DNA of 64,000 nucleotides from Pogostemon cablin. Taxonomy: Eukaryota; Streptophyta; Magnoliopsida; Lamiales; Lamiaceae. Numbering within the stretch: position 1 is the stretch's first letter; each line of letters starts with the position of its first letter. The notes under the pieces are model-generated. The model was given only the letters and a program-made list of their open reading frames with translations, searched no databases and was not told where the DNA came from. Where the stretch lies: positions 19,318,036-19,382,035 of the forward strand of contig CM043012.1 in NCBI GenBank assembly GCA_023678885.1, read 5' to 3'. Shown here in pieces: positions 9,916 to 23,095 of the stretch. Both the position numbers and the translations under genes were made by a program.

Positions 9916-12900
9916 ATGAACACCACACGGTTTGATATTGAGAAGCTCACTGAAAAAATGGATTTCAGTCTCTAGAAACTCAAGATGAAGGCGATCTTGA
10001 CACAACAAGGGCTCATTGATGCATTGAAGCCACCCCACCTGTCAAGACAGAGATAATAAAAGATCTTTCAGCAGCTGGACCTCCAAGAGTACAAGTAGAT
10101 GATGAGGTACTTAGAAAAGCTCATTCTACTATTATTCTATGTTTGGGGGATAAGGCACTAAGGGAAGTAGCTAGGGAAACTACTACAATTGGAGTCTGGG
10201 AAAGGTTAGAATCCATGTTCATGATCAAGACATTAGCAAATAGACTTCATATTAGGCAGAAACTAAATGCATACAAAATGACTGATGAAAAGTCTATATT
10301 GGATCAAGTTGATGAGTTTGTCAAGATCATGGATGATTTTGAAACTGTTGACTCAAAGATATCAGAGGAAGAGAAAGTTCTCATGTTGATGACAACTCTT
10401 CCAAGATCTTTTCAAAGTTTCAAAGATACCTTGTTATATGGAAATCGGAGTTCCATCAAGTTTGATAATGTGTTACTAGCCCTCAAGTCTAGAGAACTAC
10501 AATTAGTAACTGATAGTACTCAGAGTTCTGGAGGAGAAGGTTTGGTTGTCAAGAAGAACAATCAAGCTAAGAGAAATAACAAGAAGAAGAGGGGTTCTAA
10601 TGGAAATAAACAAGACAGAAAGGAAGGAGAACATGCCAAAAAAGGTGAAGTAAAGAAATACTATCATTGTAATCAATCTGGCCATATGAGAAGGAATTGC
10701 TACAAGTGGAAAGCTAGCAAAGGGAAAGATATTGAGAAGAGGAAAGATATTGATCAACAAAACCAAGTAAATCAAACTGCCCATGCACAAGAAGATACAA
10801 CAAAGTTTGTTGAAGTGTTGACAGTCACTGCATCTGAAGTCTCCTCTGAATGGGTGATTGATTCTGGCTGTACTTTCCATATGACACCAGTCAAGCATTG
10901 GTTGATAGGATTTAAACATCAGAATCAAGGCTTTGTACTTCTTGGAAACAATCAAACATGTAAGATCATGGGAAGAGGGTCTGTCAAGCTTGAAATGACT
11001 GATGGTACAACAAGAATGCTTTATGATATAAGGTATGTTCCTGATCTAAGAAGAAACCTAATTTCACTTGGAAATCTTGATTCCATGGGATATAGTTTTC
11101 AGTCAACTGATGGTTGTTTGACTGTTACAAAGGGGAATGATGTATTCTTGAAGGGTATCAGGAAACATGACCTATATTTCTTGTGTGGAAATACTATCAC
11201 TGCTCAAGCTTGTAGCACTAGTAAAATAGACAATTTTATACTATGGCATGGAAGATTAGGTCATATAAGTGAGAGGGGTCTGCAAGAATTAGCTAAACAA
11301 GAGCTATTATGTGGTCACACTTCAATTACTTTAAGTCAGTGTGAACACTGTGTGATGGGTAAGGCAAAGAGGTTAAAATTTGGTGTTGGTGAACATAACT
11401 CTTCATCTGTGTTGGATTATGTTCATTCTGATTTATGGGGACCTGCTAAGAACATCACAAGGGGGTGGAAAATATTTCATCTCCTTCATAGATGATTATT
11501 CAAGAAAGGTATGGATTTATATATTAAAATCCAAGGATGAAGCCTTCACCAAATTCAAAGAATGGCTAGTTGAGGTTGAAAATCAAACTGATAAGAAGTT
11601 GAAGTGTTTAAGGACTGACAATGGTTTGGAATATTTGTCAGATGGGTTCAATCAGTTCTGCAAGGATAGAGGAGTTAAAAGGCATAAGATTGTTCCATTA
11701 ACTCCACAACAAAATGGAACAGCAGAAAGGATGAATCAGACCATTCTTGAAAGAATTAGATGTATGATGAGCAGTGGAGGTTTTCCTAAGAGTTTTTGGG
11801 GGGAGTTAGCTACTACTGCTGCATTTCTTATAAACAGATGTCCATCATCACCACTAAATTTTAAATTCCAGAGGAGATGTGGAATGGCAAACCTGCAGAC
11901 TACAGTAGTTTGAAGGTAATAGGATGTCTTGCCTATGCTCATATAAAGCAAGGAAAGTTAGAGCCAAGAGCTCTGAAGTGTGTGCTAGTTGGATATCCAT
12001 CTGGAGTAAAGGGGTATAAATTGTGGTGTCCAGACAAATAGAAGATTCTAATCAGCAGGGATGTTTCCTTTGATGAAGGGAAAATGCCACTGATTGAAAA
12101 GATGAAAACTACTACTAGTTCTGATCATGATGTTGAGCCTCAGGTGGAGTCAGACAAGTCAGGTAGTGGTGGTGACAGCTTTTTGGAAGGTCAAAACACC
12201 TATCATCTTGCTAGAGATAGATAAAAAAGAGAAATTGTATTACCTGCAAGATACATTAAACCTGATCTTGTTTCTTATGCTTTGTATACTGCCTCTGAAG
12301 TTGAATCACTTGAAACAGTGGAGAAGTAGTATTGATAGTGATCAGTGGATAATGGCTGTACAAGAAGAGCTCTTATCTCTGGATAAGAATCACACATGGG
12401 ATATAGTGGAGAAGCCAAAGCATCAGAAGCTGATAAGTTGTAAATGGATTTTCAGAAAGAAACCTTCTACAGTTGAAGGTGGAAAGCCTAGATTCAAGGC
12501 AATATTAGTTGCAAGGGGTTTTTCACAGAAAGAAGGCATTGACTACAATGAGATATTCTCACCTGTAGTTAAACATTGTTCTATAAGGATCATTCTCTCA
12601 TTAGTTACTCAATGGAATCTTGAGCTTCATCAGATGGATGTTACTACAACTTTTCTACATGGAGAGTTAGAGGAGCAGATATACATGGCCATACCAGAAG
12701 GTGTTGAACTTCGAAACTCAAGTTCAAAAGCTTGTTTGCTTAAAAGGCCTCTCTATGGTCTTAAGCAAAGTCCAAGGTAATGGTACTTGAGATTTGATGA
12801 GTACATAGTTAAGTGTGGTTTTCAAAGAAGTCTACATGATAGTTGTGTATATTTCATGGAGGAAAGTGGTCTGTTCACATATCTATTACTATATATTGAT

Positions 12901-13869
12901 GATATGTTGTTGGTCAGTCATACAATGGTTGGTATTCTGAAAGTAAAAAGGATGTTAGAAGCTGAATTTGACATGAAGGATCTTGGAGAAGCCAAGGTGA
13001 TACTAGGAATGTCAATTAACAGAAACAGGATAAGTGGTACTTTAATGCTGAATTAGGAAGCTTATATGTTAAAGGTTATCAAAAGATATAATATGGATGA
13101 GTGTAAGACAGTCTCTACTCCATTCAAACAAGGTGTAAAGTTGACTCTACAGCAGGGACCTAAGTCTCAAACTGAAGTTTTGAATATGGACAAGGCTCCT
13201 TATGCTAGTGCAGTAGGAAGTCTAATGTATTGTATGGTCTGCTGCAGGCCAGACATGACTTTTACACTTAGTGTTTTAAGTAGGTTCATGGGATCTCCTG
13301 GTAAACTACATTGGGAAGCAGCAAAGTGGGCTATGAAATATATAAAAGGCACTGTCAGTAGAGGATTGAAGTTTCAGAAATTCAGTCAAGACAGTAAAAT
13401 TTTGTGTGGATATGTTGATGCAGATTTTGCTGCTAACATGGATACTAGGAAGTCTTTAACAAGTTATATCTTCACTTTTTATGGAACTGCTATAAGTTGG
13501 AAGGCTAGTCATCAATCCATAGTTGCTTTGTCCACAACTGAAGCTGAGTTTGTGGCATTAACTGAAGCTATTAAGGAAGGAATTTGGATCAGTGGTATGC
13601 TTAAAGAGCTTGGTGTGAAGCAAGAGACAGTGAAGGTGTTTTGTAATAATCAGAGTGCTGTCCATTTAGCAAAACACCAGAGCTATCATGAGAGAACAAA
13701 ACACATTGATGTCAAGATGTATTTTGTGAGAGATCTTGTTGAAAGTGGTGCTGTCAAGGTATGTAAGATTGACACCTCTGTCAATCCTGCTTATTGTCTA
13801 ACTAAGGCCTTGCCTAGTTCTAAATTTGAACTAATCTTAGGCTTAGTTGGTATGTGTAATGAAGACTGA
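9916..13869 (+). pseudogene. Degraded gag-pol polyprotein of copia-A
   Basis: Gag runs from the ATG at 9916 to about 10790. Its zinc knuckle reads YHCNQSGHMRRNC; the expected first Cys is Tyr. The protease shows WVIDSGCTFHM (about 10850-10885). The pre-integrase region (LWHGRLGH) leads to an integrase with HSDLWGP, FIDDYSRKVW, a TDNG motif and TPQQNGTAER. Reverse transcriptase has PRFKAILVARGFSQKEGIDY, DVTTTFLHG and YIDDM (about 12893-12907). RNase H has YVDADFA and STTEAEF. In-frame stops lie at 9973-9975, 12039-12041, 12778-12780 and 13054-13056. Frameshifts lie near 10030, 11465 (G run) and 11870. The element cannot make its own full polyprotein. Confidence 0.93.
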
Positions 13870-13948
13870 AGTGCTGCTCAACATGAGCAGTAAAGGAGGG
13901 AAGGTAGCAATCTTAATTGAAGATGGATACTTGATTTAAGGTGGAGTG

Positions 13949-14626
13949 TGTTGAAGAATGGTGTGTAAATCTTGATCCATCATGTGAACACAAGGTGTTG
14001 CTATGAAGCTGAGGGAGTGAAGAACGTAATGGACGTTATGCATGAGTCATACACGTAGCATTAGATTCATTCTATCAGCTGCAAGTGTATGTATGTAACA
14101 GTTGTGATCACATGGGAGGTTGGTTCAGTTTGGTTGTTGGCTGAGCTGTTATGAGTTTGTTAGTGAACATGTGCTCTTCAGCTAGTTAGTTATTGAGCAC
14201 ATGAGGTGTGATCATTCCATTGGTGCAAGTGACAATCGGTTATTGGTGAGGAGGATGCATAAATACACACACACAAACTCACAGCAACACACTTCTTCAA
14301 GCTGCATTATTTCATTTTTATCAGCAAGCCTCGCAGTGTGTTTAGAGCTAGGTTGAGTTGCTGTCATCTTCTTCATGTATTACATCTATCAATAAGAAAG
14401 CTATTTTTCTTTCGAGTGGATGTAGATCAAGAAGATCGAACCACTATAATCCTCTTGTGCAATCTTTCTCTTCATCCTTTGTGTTTTGAGTTTTTCTTGC
14501 TGTTTTTATTCATTTTGTGTGTGTGTGTTGAATCGATTCTCTAACGAAGAAGCAACGACTGAGAAGTTCGTGTGTGTGATCAAGTGTCTTGTTTGAAGAT
14601 CAAGACAACCGGAAAGTATCACAACA
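13949..14626 (+). repeat. 3' LTR of copia-A
   Basis: 678 bp, about 98% identical to 9182-9861. The purine-rich tract immediately before it (about 13938-13948, aaggtggagtg) is the likely plus-strand primer. Confidence 0.95.
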
Positions 14627-14631
14627 CTTAC

Positions 14632-16832
14632 AATTTTAATTAACTATATATAGGAGGGAGTTATCGTAGATAAATTGCTCCATATATAGTATTATTAAGA
14701 GAATAAAGAGGAGAATTGTTTTAGGGTTCATTGGATGAAGTGGGCTTAGTTTGTCCAACAATATCCATCCCATTATCATAATCCAACGTAAAAACGTCCT
14801 CTTTTATTAGGAGTATTATTTTTTTTAAACCCAGACAAGATTGCACCATCAAACTGGGCCTCGGATCGGCCCTATGTCCCGGCCTATTTCTGTTGAGCGG
14901 CTGCGATGCAATTGTGTATGAACCTGGGGCTGATTCGTTGAAAACTTGGGTTTTACACTATGCAACAGCTGTGGAATGTGTTGAGAGAATGGTCGATCTC
15001 TTGTGAATATTGCAACACTTTCGATTTGATTTTCTGTCGTGTTTTTTGGGTGTTTTTTCGTTTCAAAACGGAGATATATATATATATTTACTTTAGTTTT
15101 AAATGGTTTATATGTTGTGGATACTAATTTATGCCGTATGTATGTGTTGAATTTTAGTAGTTTCCAAGTTAATTGTTCCAATCATAGTGCTATTTATGAT
15201 TTCCTACTGAGTTTTTCTGTGTCTCCTTCCCTTCCCCATAAGGCAAAGAGATCAAATATATATATTCACTATTATTCTTCTTTTAAGAGGTTTGGGTTGT
15301 ATGGTTTTCAAATTCATGCTAGAGTTGGCTGCAGAAAGGGGCAATGGTTGTTAGAAATCCAACCTGAAAAGTCAGATCATACAACTTCTGACCCTGAATT
15401 CAAGATTTAAAACCTTAATTTCTGGCTATAATAGACACTTTTATAAGCATCATTTTATTATTTCTACTATTGTTGAAAGCTGTAGGGGATGAGGAACTAA
15501 TGAAGAGAAAATTAAGTCTACTCATTGTTTGATGATGCAGCATATTAATGTGACATCTTCTTGATTTGGGTATTGGGTAGTCATCTATTAGTTAGCTAAT
15601 CTTAAATCCTTTATGCTTCCTTTGTGCTTTCTCTTTTCTACACAAGCATTGGACATTTAATTATCTGGTATATATGGTCTTGTGCTTGGCCAAACAAGAT
15701 GCTTAATTACGAGACATAATTTGCTTGTATTTGTTGATGAGAAAGAAGGATATATATATAGCTAGTAAAGTGTTTCATGTTTGGCCTTGGCATTTGTGTT
15801 TGTGTAGTAATAATTCTAGTTTTTAGTGTATGTAGGTGTGTTCTGTCTTAATCAGGGTGGCTGGATATACGGATGCATTCACGTGCGTTATTAATGTACT
15901 TGGGGGTAATACGAGATAACCTTTATATGTTCGTCAATGAATGCAGTCACCTAAATATTTTCATCTTAAACGTCTTTAGATTATTATACTATACTATACT
16001 ATATATTTGAGCATCATCTCCTGTCCTGTAGGTGCTTTAGGACACTGATCATACATACAGTCAGCCTCAGCATCTGATCTGCCTCCATATTGCATCTTCC
16101 ATTTATCTAGTCATATTTTATGCTCCTCAACGTCAATGTCTTTGTTCTTAACTCCTTATCAACTTTTTATGTGTACCTATGCAGCTGTAGCTGACCGCCA
16201 GAAGAGTATTAATTTTTGGACCTACTCTTCTACTCATAGTTGGCATGAATTTTCACTCTCATTCTACTATTACTCTTCACTCTAATTTAATTATAATCTT
16301 CTTCTTGCACCTTCATTTCTTACTCTCTTCATCTCAGTTTCCGTGAAATTGCAGCTCTCAACTCCTAATTCAACTCTCAATCTAATTAATTGTCTCGAAC
16401 CAATTCTCTGAACTTTGTACCAATGTTTGCAGTGGTGTGACTCATAACTGTTCTTTTCAGATGTATTTATGCATTTCTCGCGCATGCCTCATTATTGTTT
16501 CTATTAACTTATTTTGTCATCTTAACATCCAAACAGAGAACACAAAACATCAATCATAAAAAAATTATAGAATATTTTATGTAAAACGTGCTTATAATTA
16601 AATAGGAGTAACTTGGAGTGTAGTATTATAAGTGGATTTTAATTTAAAGAATTATTTTGTGGGAAATGATAATATTTCACTATTGTTACTATTTATTAAA
16701 TATATTATCATCTTTCACTAAAAATGTTAGTGTCAATTTTTGTTTATATTATGAATTTGTTTAAGAAATAATTCGTCGCACCACTATTTCTTTTTGTTAA
16801 TTCATGTATCATTTTTAGTTAAAATATTATTA
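14632..16832. other. Intergenic region with unrecognised short ORFs
   Basis: The part 14849-15181 has an open minus-strand frame ending RSTEIGRDIGPIRGPV. The part 15039-15410 has an open plus-strand frame. They overlap, lack family resemblance and run through TA repeats, so I do not call either a gene. A small tactatactatacta repeat lies near 15985-16000. The remainder is AT-rich with pyrimidine-rich stretches (16205-16420) and nothing I can name. Confidence 0.4.
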
Positions 16833-17257
16833 CTTCGTCTAACCAGAAATCTCATATACTCCCAATTTTACTATATTAAATGTTCCTTTCACAAGTCTCC
16901 ATTTTTTATTTTTAGTAAAATGAACTCACATCACTCATTAATGATACAACTACCCACTACACATAAAATAATATTCCGTCCGTTTGAAAGAGGGTCTTTT
17001 ACTTTTGTGCACGTTGATTAAGGAGTATTATTATTTAATGTGTAGTTGGTAGTTGTATTAGTGGAAGTGTAGGCCCCATATTTTAATTGTATTAGTAGGT
17101 GTGTGTGGGTTCCATGTGTGTAAAAAAGGAAATGATCCTCTTTGGGGCGGACAACCAAAATAGAAAAAAATCCTCTTTCGAGCGGACGGAGGAAGTAATA
17201 CTTAATTATACTCCTTAATTTACGCACAAAAAACAAACGATGACCGAACGGAGGGAA
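16833..17257. mobile_element. Stowaway-like MITE interrupted by a second MITE
   Basis: The outer ends are cttcgtctaacc (16833) and ccgaacggagggaa (17257), each next to TA. The outer element is split by the insertion at 16974-17195. Outer internal phrases (ctacccactacacataaaataata on the left, ccttaatttacgcaca on the right) join logically across the insertion. The left end is degenerate. Confidence 0.65.
16974..17195. mobile_element. Inner Stowaway-like MITE, family B
   Basis: Ends are ttccgtccgtttgaaagagg and the mirrored cctctttcgagcggacggagg..., with TA on each side (16972-16973, 17196-17197). The body contains the phrase aatgtgtag...gtagttgtattag, which is shared with the elements at 23096 and 54372. 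Confidence 0.8.
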
Positions 17258-18323
17258 TAGGTGTTTGTCTTCCAACTAATATTAATATCAATTAGATTGA
17301 AGTTGGAAATCTGAATTCTGAGAAGGTGTACGCATGAATAAATCGTATGCTTGTACAGTGAGAAGGTGTACGCATTAATAATTTTGCTCCTGTATTCACT
17401 TGTTAATTCCACGTTTAATTCAATTTTACAATTCTCATTTCTTTGCTTCTCTAATTTTCCCATCTTTATACTCAAGTATATTTTAAAGATATATATTTAT
17501 TGAGAGGTAGACGCTTGTATAGTTTTGTGTGCGTACGTTAAGTTAGCAGCGCACACATATATGATGAAGATTGATGGATCAACATGAAGATCAAAGACTA
17601 AGATCGAATGTTGATGGGCCACTAAGGTCAATAGACTTGAATATTGAAGAGCAGCTTGCTTTGCAAGCAAGTTATAATCATATATTTAGACAAGATTAAA
17701 GAGATATTATCCACATATATCAAGATAATTAGGGTATATATGAGAGTTAAGTTTTATTCTTCATCATATATATATATAAATATAGTTGTAAAATCACCAT
17801 CATCATCATCAATAAGATCTTTTTCTCCCTTTAAGAGTGGACATAGACAATTTGTATAGTTGTTGGTGTTCTTTATTTTCTTTTCTGAACAGTATCGATG
17901 ATTTACATCAATACAAAATGGGGTGTACATATTTACATAATAATACTGAAGATCGAGATTAAAGTTAAATTGAACTTAATGTTGTGAATTAATAAGGGAT
18001 TAAAGTTAAATTTAACTTAAAGGTTATGAATTAATATAGAATTAGTCCAAAATAATACTCATCGATCCACTGTATTTTTTTTTTGTACTTTTCATTTTGC
18101 TCGTGTCATCTATCATGCATATTTTAAAAAATAATAATATTATTATAATACTATTATTTATTATTTTACCCTTTATTTACGAAACTCAATACCCTTATTC
18201 ATTTCTTTCTTATTAAATTACGTAAAATTCTTTTACATATACACGAAAAAGTAATTTTACTTTTCATTAAGTTATTTGTAAAGGTAATATGGTTTTGATT
18301 AATGTAGTAATTAATAGATGTTG

Positions 18324-18324
<1 letters not shown>
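17258..18324. other. AT-rich intergenic stretch
   Basis: A short direct repeat (agtgagaaggtgtacgcat / ctgagaaggtgtacgcat) occurs near 17318 and 17357, and a second pair (aaagttaaattgaactta / aaagttaaatttaactta) near 17962 and 18002. No coding region is supported. Confidence 0.4.

Positions 18325-18382
<58 letters not shown>
18325..18382. repeat. (AT)n microsatellite
   Basis: About 28 uninterrupted AT units. It is likely length-variable between individuals, and exact length in an assembly should be treated with care. Confidence 0.95.
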
Positions 18383-18384
<2 letters not shown>

Positions 18385-18782
18385 AGGTAGCTAGCTAGGA
18401 CATTTGAATGAATGAGTATCGTTAATCCTCCACTGAAACCTGGCCACCAATCACTACATCTGTCAAATCTTAATTTCTTCTTCCATCCAAAGCTCAATAC
18501 TCATCATCCTATTTAATCACTTTTTATTGATCATCTTAGTAATATTAATTTCACTTTTATTTAGTAATAATAATACTTCACGTTTTCTTATGTAGTAGCA
18601 AACACATACACTACAATTATACTTAATTTGAGTAGGACTTGTTATTCTTTTGGAAATGGACGTACGGCTCGTGCCTATAATGAAATACAATTCTTTAAAA
18701 AAAAAAAAACTTACACTACAGTACACTAATCTTAAGCTATATTTTATATTTGCATATATTCTGGAAATTAATATATACTCCT

Positions 18783-19407
18783 ATCGTTAGAAATTTAATT
18801 GATTAGTAAGGATTAATTGATAAATTTATCATCAATTAAATAATAATTAAAGTAAGTGAAATTAGTTTCACATAGAGAGAGAATTAAATATAATAAATTG
18901 GGATTTTGGGCCTTGAGTCTAGCCCAATAGTCTATTTAATTTTGGGCATAAAACAGACTGTGATTGGAGAACTCACGAAGCCCAGATCCTCTACGGCAGA
19001 TACAACATGTGATACATTGTATCTAGACGCTCAAAGGTTGTGTGAATAGAATTAATGATAATTCTGTTGTGAACATATATAATCAATGACAATTCTATAT
19101 GTGTGAACACAATCTGTAACAAATGAAGCAATCCTGCTATGGGAATGGTCTCTGGAGCTGCGATAGCGGTGCGCCCCTTTGGGGATGTTCCGCCAAGAAC
19201 CGAAGTACTATTGGGCATTTAGGTCTTGCGGGAAGAAATCCAATCTCGACTCGATTCAAGATCCAGTTCCCATGCCATTTCTATTAAGATCCAGATCCAA
19301 CGATAAGATTTGAAAACTTTTCTACTCTTCTCATTTCTTGTATTTATTTTGGTAAGTGATTGCTTGATCCAACCCCTCTATATATATATATGACTCAATG
19401 CTAACAA
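18783..19407. mobile_element. Possible solo LTR of a retrotransposon
   Basis: The stretch starts cgttagaaatttaatt and ends aatgctaaca, like many plant LTRs that run TGTTAG...TAACA. It has a moderately GC-richer centre (19130-19290) with repeated agatccag phrases, unlike the surrounding AT-rich DNA. No target duplication is evident and the first base is C instead of T, so this is tentative. Confidence 0.3.
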
Positions 19408-20689
19408 TATACCATATATATGTATGTGGAAATATTTACCACTTCAAATGATGGGGTTACACAAATATGTAGGTATCTCTTTAAAAATGGAGTGAAGTCA
19501 ATTTGGAAGAAGTGATTCAAATTAATAAATTATTTGGTAGTTATCACGTCACAATTTATAGATATAATTAATGACTCCTTGTATGACTAATCAGACACGT
19601 AATGTGAATCCATACGCATGTGATGATGAATTTCTATTTTTAATTTATATACACGTTACTTAGAAACATTAAATGTAGGTGCAGAACTTAGAATCCAGTT
19701 AGTTTTATTTTATGTTTGTTATGAAAAAATTAATCAGTGAATCAATAAATTCGACTCCTCCGGTCTCCATCCTGGGAGTTGAGAACAAATTTAATACATA
19801 TGTTAATTAACTCCAACTCCATATGTACCTTCACATGAATGAACCCAACGGAATCAAATTTTGTATTAGAAATTTTGATGATTCATTGCAAGATATGGTG
19901 CTGCTAATGCACACAGGATCTTGTGCTCCGGCCATTTTGTTATTTTATGCGACAAGAAATCCAAACAATATTGCTCCTGAAGTTTAAGTTTTTCTTATGA
20001 GTGAGTCTCTTGTGTACCGGACACACGAATTTAGACCCGTACCTTCCGTGCCCTTTTATAATTTAAACTCTCAGAATATGGTTGGGAAAGGTGTTTACAT
20101 ATCCAACTATAATTATATAGCAAAATGGTATAATTCGAACCACTAACAATGATTTAGTAATATTAATTCGTAATTAAGGACAAGTAATCCAATAGAATAT
20201 GGAAAATTAATCTAGCTAATATATTGTGTGATCCATGATATATACAAATATAGTCAACTGTTAATTGTTTCGACTTGCTTAAAATAAAAATAGAAATTAG
20301 GGCCACCAACGCTAATGAATTTTTAAAAATTCACTTTTCTTATTAGAAATACTTAATATAAAATATTCTTACGATCGATCTAATAAATTAATAATATAAT
20401 TCCTCGATCGCACATATTACATGATTTTAATATATGTAATTTAAATTCAAAATACCTTATAAAATAAATAATATATTTAATTAGTCTAGTGTTATAGTCA
20501 GATTAATTGTTATAAAAAATTATTAATTAAATTAATTTTTAACAGTAAAATTGAGTGAAAACTCAACCCTTGGAATTGAATTCTTTATTCCATATTTTGT
20601 GTTTCATAACATAAAAAAACTATATCTTATAAATGACTATCAATATAAAAAAAAATAAAATATTTTTTTAGTAACAAAATTTACCAAAG
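19408..20689. other. AT-rich intergenic stretch without recognisable features
   Basis: High A+T, no ORF of note, no clear repeat structure. A few ccg/cgg islands around 20020-20055 do not form a gene. Confidence 0.4.
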
Positions 20690-21050
20690 TAATTCATTTA
20701 GTTGGTAATTATTAATGGATTGCCAACAAAAATTACATTTTTCTTTTTGCAACGAAATGTCAACGAATTTATTATTGTTTTTACCCGCATAATTAAATCT
20801 GTTGCTGTTTACCAACGGAATCATTAGTATAAATTACCAATGGAACTATTGTCAACGGATTACCAATGAAATTATTTACCAACGAAATTGAATTTTGATG
20901 GCTAAAAACTTACTAACTACCACTTTTGTAACGAAAAAATTACCAACGGATTCAGTTATTAATCCATGGTAAATCAATTTAATAATGAAATTAAGACTTT
21001 TACCAATTTAATATTCTGTTAGTAAGGAGTAGTTTTTTTTTTTTGTAGTG
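20690..21050. mobile_element. Right end of a CACTA-like DNA transposon (partial)
   Basis: The segment ends with a T-run and gtagtg (21045-21050), the complement of the CACTAC terminus of plant CACTA elements. Before it, the phrase taccaacgga/taccaatgga and its variants recur many times (about 20690-21005), like CACTA subterminal repeats that bind transposase. No matching CACTAC left end was found at a plausible distance, so this may be a broken copy. Confidence 0.5.
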
Positions 21051-22308
21051 TATTAAACCCTTAGGCATGTGGTGATAATTTGAAAAAGGATCATAATACA
21101 TGTTAATTATTTAAAAAATAAAATATAAGTCGAAACATCATATTGAAATAGGTCATAATCCGGTGCCCTCAACCCTTATATAAGTAAAGGAGGAAGATCA
21201 TCGGAGCAATAATTAGAACCAACTTCAATACAGGATTATCACTAACTCGTGAGGCAAATTAAATACATCATTCGTTCCACTCAAATATCATCATTTTACT
21301 ATAATATTGGGCTATAGACACTTGAATTTTATTGCTTATTAAAGAAAAATATGTGGCAAATTAATGCAATAATTATCAATTATTTATTTATTTATTAAGA
21401 AATTTAAATAAATAAATTTCTAAAATAAATTAATTAATAATTGATAATTGGGTTAGATCCAGTCAAATAAGCCCAAGTCAGGTGGTCTGACTAAAGTCAA
21501 ATAAAGCCTGGAAAGGCCCAAGCCTCCAGAATCAGGTCAAATCAATGTTAACCAATCAAATTGCAAGGATGGAAAGGTCCAAGCCCGCAGAATTAGCTAG
21601 AATGGACGGAGGGAGTATTTAGTTCGTTAAAAGACAGCTCCATTTCCATAGTTGGAACATTTTTATGATATTATATTTTAACTATTACTATATAATATTT
21701 CGCATATTATTTTATTTATTTTAAACTATTTTACATTTCTTTAGATTCATGTTAGATGAAATAAAGAAAGCTAAAAATAAAATTATTTTTATCAGGTAAC
21801 TTATCTAATATGAGTAACAAAAGAAATGTAACACTAAAATATAATATGATATTCTGTGCTAAATAGTTATAATTAGAGGATATAGAGAAGGATGTATCTT
21901 CTATTGCAAACCGCTAGATTAATTAATGATACACGCATAGTAGAAGGATAAAATTCATGCACTAAAAGAAAATATCAACCCTTAGAAGAAATGTTGAGAT
22001 ATTTACTCGAACGTACCCGTGTATTAGCTTATATGTTATATATATATAAACACTCGTTGCCCCCTTCTAATTCTATATATCCTATGTATTAGTATATATG
22101 ATGTATATATGATGTATATGCAATCGATAAAAGAAAAAAAAATGTGGGGACGACAGCGAGGGCCATGTAATAGATATTGGTGGTGATGGTGAGTGAGAAG
22201 CACGTGCATGAAAATAGAAATAGAATAAATGTTGATGAAATTACTAAAAAGAAGATGGTATATATGATTAAACAAAAATGATGCAGGTAAGAAAAATGGA
22301 TAGATGAA
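21051..22308. other. Intergenic region and 3' flank of the zinc-finger gene
   Basis: AT-rich with two short repeated phrases (ggaaaggcccaagcc / ggaaaggtccaagcc at 21510 and 21570) and an isolated gacggagggagtatt end at 21604, a MITE remnant. The part adjoining 22308 should include the 3' UTR of the minus-strand zinc-finger gene. Confidence 0.4.
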
Positions 22309-22748
<440 letters not shown>

Positions 22749-22987
22749 CTCCCTCCGTCCCGTTTCAATGTTTACGTTTCTATTTTGCGCGTCTCATTTT
22801 AATGTTTACGTTTTCCTTTTTAGGAATATGAGATCCACCTAAAACAATTAATATATCATCCAACAATGATACACTTACCCACTTCACATTAAATATTATA
22901 TTTTTCCACCCACTATCTATTAAAATATAATAATTTTTAATCAACGTGCAAAAAACAAACGTAAATATTGAAACGAGACGGAGGGAG
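22749..22987. mobile_element. Stowaway MITE with near-perfect terminal inverted repeats
   Basis: This 239-bp element has TA at 22747-22748 and 22988-22989. The first 31 bases (starting ctccctccgtcccgtttcaa) and the complement of the last 31 differ at only two positions. The well-kept ends suggest a recent insertion. It lies directly upstream of the zinc-finger gene. Confidence 0.93.
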
Positions 22988-23095
22988 TACATCTTACCTG
23001 TAGTTGGTGAGCTCCTTCAATGCTACTGCAAAACCCTAATATCGGGGAGGTGTGGTGCATTGTACGGTCCCCCCTCTTTATCAATGTTTATATAA

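Larger units (their letters stand above)
9182..14626 (+). mobile_element. Ty1/copia LTR retrotransposon (copia-A), full length but inactivated
   Basis: The element is 5445 bp long. Two LTRs (9182-9861 and 13949-14626) both begin TGTTGAAG and end ACAACA. The target duplication is cttac at 9177-9181 and 14627-14631. The internal order gag, protease, integrase, reverse transcriptase, RNase H is the copia order. A primer-binding-site-like TGGCGCCGTCTGTGGGA follows the 5' LTR (9864-9880), and a purine-rich tract precedes the 3' LTR. The LTRs differ at about 14 sites by eye (about 2%), so the insertion is young in evolutionary terms. Yet the polyprotein has several stops and frameshifts. Confidence 0.96.

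Noticed and set aside
14849..15410. Two overlapping ORFs of about 110-123 codons on opposite strands
   Set aside because: They overlap each other, cross a TA repeat and show no family motif. I left them as intergenic.
15520..15560. miR172-like string (gatgatgcagcat)
   Set aside because: Only 13 bases match and no partner arm for a hairpin was seen nearby.
18783..19407. Confident solo-LTR call
   Set aside because: Ends are LTR-like, but the first base is wrong and no 5-bp duplication was found. It is kept only as a low-confidence feature.
22036..22275. Possible second exon of the zinc-finger gene
   Set aside because: A GTGAGT donor exists near the end of the finger ORF, but the only plausible acceptor leads directly to a stop and would remove the EAR motif. 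The intronless reading is better.
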